NCBI GenBank assembly: GCA_963823245.1
Contig: CAWGKQ010000010.1
Span: 62,001 to 126,000 of the forward strand
Direction of reading: 5' to 3'
Source of the DNA: JAWVFM01 sp963823245
GTDB taxonomy: Bacteria; Actinomycetota; Thermoleophilia; Solirubrobacterales; 70-9
Length of the DNA stretch: 64,000 nucleotides
Positions 59,715-64,000 of the stretch are shown in pieces. How positions within the stretch are numbered: the stretch's first letter is position 1; each line of letters begins with the position of its first letter. The notes below the pieces were generated by a model. That model was given only the letters and a program-made list of their open reading frames with translations. It had not been told where the DNA came from and did not search any database. Made by a program: the position numbers and the translations under genes.

Positions 59715-62700
59715 GCCTCGCTCGCCGGGCAGATCAGGCGGTAGTCGCACCACGAGCAGATCTCGTAGCTCGGGCGCGGCTCGAAGTCCTGCGCCTCGAT
59801 TCCGGCGGCAACCTCGAGCACCGTTCGCTCGACCCGCTCCGAGTCGTCGGGGGCGGTGGGCACCGTGACCCGCTCGTCGTCGAGGACGTACCAGTAGCTC
59901 CCCGACTCGGGGGTCACCTCCCAGGCCTCTCGCGCGCCGAGCCGGTAGAGCGCGATCTGGACGTCGTCGGTGAGCGCGGCGACGCCTTTCGCCTCCCCGG
60001 TCTTGTAGTCGATCAGCTCGTAGCCGCCGTCGGGAAGCCGGTCGACGCGGTCGACGCGGCCCCGCAGCTGGTGCGGTCCGATCGCGAACGCGAAGCTCCG
60101 CTCGAGCCACACGGGGCGGGACTCGGCGCGCTCGTGGCGCTCGTGATATCGGGCAAGGGCCGCAACCGCCCGGTCGCGGTACTGAAGCTCGTCGTCGGAG
60201 GATCCGAACCCGGTCCGCCGCCACCCGGCCTCGAACAGCGCTAGCAGGCGATCGAGGCTCCCCGGGGGCGATCCAGGGCCCTCGCCGCCCCGGTGGAGCT
60301 CCTCGCTGTGAAAGCGCTCGAGGACCTGGTGGATGAGGATCCCGAACCGCTGGTTGATCGTCGGCTCCTGCGGGATCGCGAAGACGCGGGCGAACTTGTA
60401 CTTCAGCGGACAGGTGCGGTAGAGATCGAGGTCGGATGCCGAGAGCGCCAGCCCGTCGCCACGGCGGGGGATGAACTGCTCGAGGCTCGGCTCGTGCTGC
60501 GATGCGACGAGCTCGCGCCGCGCGGCGCGGTCGCGCTCCTCGCCGATGACGTACGGATCGAGCGGCGATGCCTCGAGGGCCGCCCGCTGCTCGGGCGTGG
60601 CGACGCGGGCGATCAACTCGTTCAGCGCGGCGAGCGCCTCCGCCGCCGGCTCGGTGCCGGGACGCTGGATGAGGGCCGCGAGCTTCAGGAGCTCGAGGTA
60701 GCGCGCGACGGCTGCGTCGACGTCGGCAGGAGTGTCCAGCCGCATCTCCGACAGCGAGGAGCCCGCGCGCCACGAGGCCTCCAGCACCTCATCGCGGACC
60801 ATCCGGTAGGTCGCGTGGAGGCCCTCCGCCGGGCCGAAGAGCTCCTCCTCGTGGATCTCGGCCTCGTCGCCGGCCACCTCCGCAATCGCCTCGTAGGCGG
60901 GCGAGGGCGTCGTCGCTCCATCGGGCCCGAAGTCTGGCCAGGACGCCACCAGCCCCCGCCGCGCCCGGGTCGCCGCGAGGTAGCCGAGCGCCGGGTCGCC
61001 GCCGAGCGCCGACCTCGTGAGGCCGAGGAGGTAGACGTGGTCGAACTCGAGCCCCTTGACCTGGGGCGCCTCAGCGATCACCGCGGCGCCCGGCGCCGGC
61101 GGCGCGGTCGCCGCGAGATCGAGGTCGCCGGCGTCGGCGATGGCGCTGAGCTGGCGGATGAAGTCGCGCACTGACCCGCGCGGCTCGCGCCGCGCCCACT
61201 CGCTGGCGCGCTCGGCGAGCCTCGAGAGGCTCTGCAGGCGCTCGGCGGCCTCGGGCGTGGCTGCGAACAGGCGCTGCCGCCGTAGCCCGACGCGCTCGAT
61301 GAGGCGGCGCACGAAGGCGTCGGGCCGCATCTCCTCCATCGCCGCCTCGGCGGCGCTTCGGAGCCGGAGGAACGCCTGAATGCGGTCGCGGGCCTCGGGG
61401 CCTAGCTGCGGGCTCTCCAGGGCCGCCTCCACCGCCGAGACCATGTCGAGCTTGCGACGCCGCGCGATCGTCGAGCACCGCGCCAGGTCGACTGACCGAA
61501 GCTCCACCGGCGGCCGCGTGAGCGCCCGGACGACGGCGGCCGAGTCGGTCGGGTTCGCAAGCAACCGAAGCCATGCGAGCGCGTCGCGGACCTCTGGGCG
61601 CCCGAAGAGCGCCGCGTCGCCGAGGAAACGCACCGGGACGCCGCGCTCCTCGAACGCCGCCGCGGTGACGCGGGCCTCTCGCCACCCCGAGCCGGCGATG
61701 ACGCAGATTCGCTCCGGCCGCACCGCGCCGGAGGCGATCAGGTGCTCGACCTCGCGGGCGGCCGCCTGGGCCTGGGCGCGTTCGTCGCTGCACCGCCAGA
61801 GTCGTAGGCTTGCCGCGCCGTGCTCATCCGGCGGGGGCGGACCGCTGGCGCGAGCGCCGTCCACGAGCGCGCGCAGGGCGAGGCCGGCTTCGGCGACGAG
61901 GCCCGCGGTGCGGACCGATGCCGGGAGCTCGACGAGCTCCGCGTCGCTGAAGCGGACCGTGAAGTCCGAGAGTGCCGCCGCGCCCCCGCCCGAGAGTGCG
62001 TAGGTCGACTGGGCCGGGTCGCAGGCCGCGACCACGTTGCGATGGAGCGCGATCGCGTCGATGAGGCGCCGGTCGGCCCCGGCGGCTTCCTCGAGCTCGT
62101 CGACGAGGACGAAGGGGAACCGCTCGGCGATCGCGGAGCGAACGTCGTGGCGGTCCTCGAGAAGCCGCGCAAGCGCCAGGATCGCGTCGGCTGCGTCAAG
62201 CCCGCCGCTCGAGCGAAGGAGGGCATCGTGGCGCTCGTAGAGGTCGGCGAACTCCGCCTCCCGCCGGGCGAGCTCTCGATCCGCCGCATCCGCATCGCCG
62301 CGCTCGAGGGCCCGCGCTCGCTCGCGCAGGTCGGACGGCACGAGGCCCTCGCGCTTGACGGTGTCGATCCGCGCCAGAAGGCGCCTCAGGAGACCCGCCG
62401 GATTGCCCCGGATCTCGTGCCGACGGAGCGGCAGCTCGTCGAGATGGTCGAGCACGAGCGCGAGCCGATCGGCCCGTCCGAGCATGGGGAAGAACGGGTC
62501 GAGCCTCGCCTCGAGCGCGTATTCCGACAGAAGGCGGGCGGCGGCCGCCTCGAAGGTCGTGATCGTGAGCTCCTCGTGCGGGCCCTCGAGCATCTCGTCG
62601 ACCCGGTCGCGAAGCCGCGATGCCCCGGCGCGCGTCCGCGTGAGGCACAGCACGCGGTCGGCCGGAACGCCTCGATCCGATAGCGCGATCAGGCGGGCGG

Positions 62701-62824
62701 CCAGGGCGTCGGTCCGGCCGCTTCCAGCCGGACCGACAACCAGCATCGGCCCCTCGCCGTGCTCCGCAACCCGGCGCTGCTCGGATGTGAGCTCAAACGG
62801 CGGAACTGGCCTGCCTTCCTCCAC
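59711..62824 (-). CDS. UvrD-like helicase fused to PD-(D/E)XK nuclease (AddB/AdnAB-like)
   Basis: About 1037 residues. N-terminal superfamily I helicase: TSEQRRVAEHGEG (Q motif), Walker A region VVGPAGSGRTDALAAR with Arg in place of the conserved Lys, VLVDELEEAAGADRRL (motif II; QD replaced by EE), ACDPAQSTYAL (motif III), and LAATRARRGLVAS (motif VI). C-terminal RecB-type nuclease: GRVDRVDRLPDGGYELIDYK, with iron-sulfur cysteines in YRTCPLKYKF and CSWCDYRLICP. Like AddB or the AdnA subunit. GTG 62824 follows TAGGTT at leaderless spacing. Double-strand break processing likely. Confidence 0.87.
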   Translation of the reverse strand: MEEGRPVPPFELTSEQRRVAEHGEGPMLVVGPAGSGRTDALAARLIALSDRGVPADRVLCLTRTRAGASRLRDRVDEMLEGPHEELTITTFEAAAARLLSEYALEARLDPFFPMLGRADRLALVLDHLDELPLRRHEIRGNPAGLLRRLLARIDTVKREGLVPSDLRERARALERGDADAADRELARREAEFADLYERHDALLRSSGGLDAADAILALARLLEDRHDVRSAIAERFPFVLVDELEEAAGADRRLIDAIALHRNVVAACDPAQSTYALSGGGAAALSDFTVRFSDAELVELPASVRTAGLVAEAGLALRALVDGARASGPPPPDEHGAASLRLWRCSDERAQAQAAAREVEHLIASGAVRPERICVIAGSGWREARVTAAAFEERGVPVRFLGDAALFGRPEVRDALAWLRLLANPTDSAAVVRALTRPPVELRSVDLARCSTIARRRKLDMVSAVEAALESPQLGPEARDRIQAFLRLRSAAEAAMEEMRPDAFVRRLIERVGLRRQRLFAATPEAAERLQSLSRLAERASEWARREPRGSVRDFIRQLSAIADAGDLDLAATAPPAPGAAVIAEAPQVKGLEFDHVYLLGLTRSALGGDPALGYLAATRARRGLVASWPDFGPDGATTPSPAYEAIAEVAGDEAEIHEEELFGPAEGLHATYRMVRDEVLEASWRAGSSLSEMRLDTPADVDAAVARYLELLKLAALIQRPGTEPAAEALAALNELIARVATPEQRAALEASPLDPYVIGEERDRAARRELVASQHEPSLEQFIPRRGDGLALSASDLDLYRTCPLKYKFARVFAIPQEPTINQRFGILIHQVLERFHSEELHRGGEGPGSPPGSLDRLLALFEAGWRRTGFGSSDDELQYRDRAVAALARYHERHERAESRPVWLERSFAFAIGPHQLRGRVDRVDRLPDGGYELIDYKTGEAKGVAALTDDVQIALYRLGAREAWEVTPESGSYWYVLDDERVTVPTAPDDSERVERTVLEVAAGIEAQDFEPRPSYEICSWCDYRLICPASEA

Positions 62825-62832
62825 GCCGCCAC

Positions 62833-62864
62833 AACCTAGCGTCGCCCCCAGTCTCATCTAGCCT
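62833..62864. promoter_or_regulatory. divergent -10 boxes (TAGGTT minus, TAGCCT plus)
   Basis: TAGGTT (62838-62833, minus) lies eight bases before GTG 62824; TAGCCT (62859-62864, plus) lies eight bases before ATG 62873. A compact divergent promoter for two leaderless genes. Confidence 0.5.
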
Positions 62865-62872
62865 GGGTGGCG

Positions 62873-63745
62873 ATGGCCACCGACCCGGCGCAGATCACCG
62901 ACGCTCTCGCGGGCGAGCTCGGCGAGCGCTGGCTCGAGGCGTGCCGGCGGATGGTCGACGCGATGCGGGGGGTGCTCGCGGCGGCTCCGGGGATCGCCGA
63001 GCGCACCGTGTACGAGGGCGTGGGCGAGGGCGGCGATCGAACGCTCGAGCTCGATCGGCGCTCCGAGGACATCGTGTTCGCCGAGCTGGACAGCCTTCAC
63101 TCGCTCGGCGTCGACTTCCGCGCCGTCTCGGAGGAACGGGGCGAGGTGGTCTTCGGTTCCGACAGCGGTGTGGTCGTCGTGATCGACCCGATCGACGGGT
63201 CGCTGAACGCGCGGCGGACCATCCCGGCCTTCTGCCTGAGCATCGCCCTCGCCACCGGCTCGACGATGGCCGACGTCGAGCTGGCCTTCGTGCACGACTT
63301 CGGCACCGAGGAGGAGTTCACGGCGCGCCGCGGCGCGGGGGCCCGACTCGGCGACCGCCCGATCGAGGCGCGCGGGCCCGGCTACGGGCTCGAGGTGATC
63401 GGGGTCGAGGCGGCGAAGCCCGAGCGGGTGCTGACGGTCGCCCGAGAGCTCTCCGGGGCGGCGTTCCGACTGCGGTCGGTCGGGTCGATCGCAATAACCG
63501 TCTGCTGGGTGGCGGCGGGGCGGTTCGACGGCATGCTGACCACGCGCCCCTGCCGATCCGTCGACGTCGCCGCCGCCCAGCTCATCGCCAGCGAGGCCGG
63601 CGCCGTCGTCGACCTCCCGCCCGCGGGCCTCGCCGGGGCCGACCTGGGACTCGACGCGCGCTACCACGTCCTCGCCGCCCTGGAGCCCGATGGCCTCGAG
63701 ACCCTCCGCCGCGCGCAGGAAGCCGTCGACGCCGCCTCGAAGTGA
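62873..63745 (+). CDS. inositol monophosphatase family protein
   Basis: 290 residues. FIG/IMPase superfamily with RTLELDRRSEDIVFAEL, FRAVSEERGEVV (first metal Glu), VVVVIDPIDGSLNARRTIPA (DPxDGS metal motif) and SVDVAAAQLIASEAGAVVDL (C-terminal Asp). Might act on inositol phosphate, fructose bisphosphate or another sugar phosphate; the SLN instead of TxN after DG is slightly divergent. ATG 62873 is chosen because of the -10 spacing. Overlaps the next gene by GTGA. Confidence 0.88.
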   Translation: MATDPAQITDALAGELGERWLEACRRMVDAMRGVLAAAPGIAERTVYEGVGEGGDRTLELDRRSEDIVFAELDSLHSLGVDFRAVSEERGEVVFGSDSGVVVVIDPIDGSLNARRTIPAFCLSIALATGSTMADVELAFVHDFGTEEEFTARRGAGARLGDRPIEARGPGYGLEVIGVEAAKPERVLTVARELSGAAFRLRSVGSIAITVCWVAAGRFDGMLTTRPCRSVDVAAAQLIASEAGAVVDLPPAGLAGADLGLDARYHVLAALEPDGLETLRRAQEAVDAASK

Positions 63746-64000
63746 GCGGGCCCGGTGTCGTCGAATGGGCGCTGGCCGAGCGGATCGCGCTCGGCGTCGC
63801 CGGGGAGCCCGACCTCGAGGGTGGACCGGGGAGCGCCTTCGCGCCAGACCGCGTGCGTGAGGCCTGCGAGGAGGCGACGGAGCAGGTTCGCGCCTACACG
63901 ACCCTCGACGGGGCGGGCGTGCCGCAAGGCGAGTGCGTCGGGCGCGCCGAGTGGGCGCGCAGCGCTCTGCGGACGATGCGGGAGCTTTCGGCCCCGATCG
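63742..64000 (+). CDS. DUF2342-like zinc metalloprotease family protein (partial)
   Basis: The first 86 residues only; the gene runs off the right edge. VVEWALAERIALGVAGEPDL, EACEEATEQVRAYTTLDGAG and RAEWARSALRTMRELSAPI resemble the start of actinobacterial DUF2342/coenzyme F420 biosynthesis-associated proteins (VAERVA...EYTGL...WVxANLxxM). The HExxH zinc motif of that family would lie outside the window. GTG 63742 overlaps the IMPase stop. Confidence 0.6.
   Translation, partial: MSGPGVVEWALAERIALGVAGEPDLEGGPGSAFAPDRVREACEEATEQVRAYTTLDGAGVPQGECVGRAEWARSALRTMRELSAPI

Overview
The window is about 64 kb of very GC-rich bacterial DNA with short intergenic gaps and many ATGA, GTGA or TAGTG start/stop overlaps. 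Gene content and style suggest a high-GC actinobacterium, most likely of the Thermoleophilia/Solirubrobacterales type: secreted TolB-like and chitinase-like proteins, a DUF1385 protein, a PAC2 protein, a Thermus-like isoleucyl-tRNA synthetase, and -10 boxes of the TANNNT type placed directly in front of start codons. This taxonomic placement is inference. It reads as chromosome; the only traces of mobile DNA are a truncated tyrosine integrase, a duplicated half tRNA and small palindromic repeats. Many conserved genes (ychF, ftsH, rarA, ccmA, hemC, ileS and others) are broken by single-base frameshifts, densest at 28.6-43.8 kb. This looks like assembly or sequencing error, not gene decay.

Layout. 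0-5.5 kb: CPBP protease, two-gene ABC exporter, L,D-transpeptidase, a glyoxalase remnant leading into pyrE, a VOC protein and a lipoprotein. 5.6-6.6 kb: integrase remnant, tRNA-Arg(CCU), a DUF1801 gene and a degenerate tRNA 5' half, which together look like a collapsed integration site. 6.6-19.7 kb: K+/H+ antiporter, GH18-like protein, GalT-like transferase, slipin/NfeD pair, TlpA-like lipoprotein, an unusual helicase, BirA, SAM hydroxide adenosyltransferase and an EAL remnant. 19.7-26.1 kb (minus strand): ccmA-ccmB-ccmC-ccmD-hemA-hemC-cobA/hemD, which joins heme export/cytochrome c maturation to tetrapyrrole synthesis; the ccmA-ccmB spacer folds into a terminator plus an arm that can mask the ccmB ribosome binding site.

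26-39.8 kb: RTX-repeat protein, aldehyde dehydrogenase, rarA, M20 peptidase, DUF1385 protein, FtsH-like protease, methylmalonyl-CoA epimerase, methyltransferase, PAP2, ychF, a lipocalin-like protein and SpoIID. 39.8-45.3 kb: a GabD-type dehydrogenase followed by a duplicated small GYD-like gene, a creatininase-family amidohydrolase, a class III aminotransferase and a DUF6206-like protein, a plausible lactam or omega-amino-acid catabolic unit. 45.3-64 kb: msrA, fumC, ileS, a TolB-like repeat protein, thioredoxin, polyprenol mannose synthase, polX, otsB, a split TauE/SafE pair, a YhaM-like nuclease, PAC2, a large AddB/AdnAB-like helicase-nuclease with a substituted Walker A lysine, an inositol monophosphatase and the start of a DUF2342-like protein.

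The most unusual non-coding signals are two families of dispersed palindromic elements, each with two copies (family A at 1773-1824 and 45819-45871; family B at 14232-14283 and 55690-55739), and the nested inverted repeats in the ccmA-ccmB spacer.
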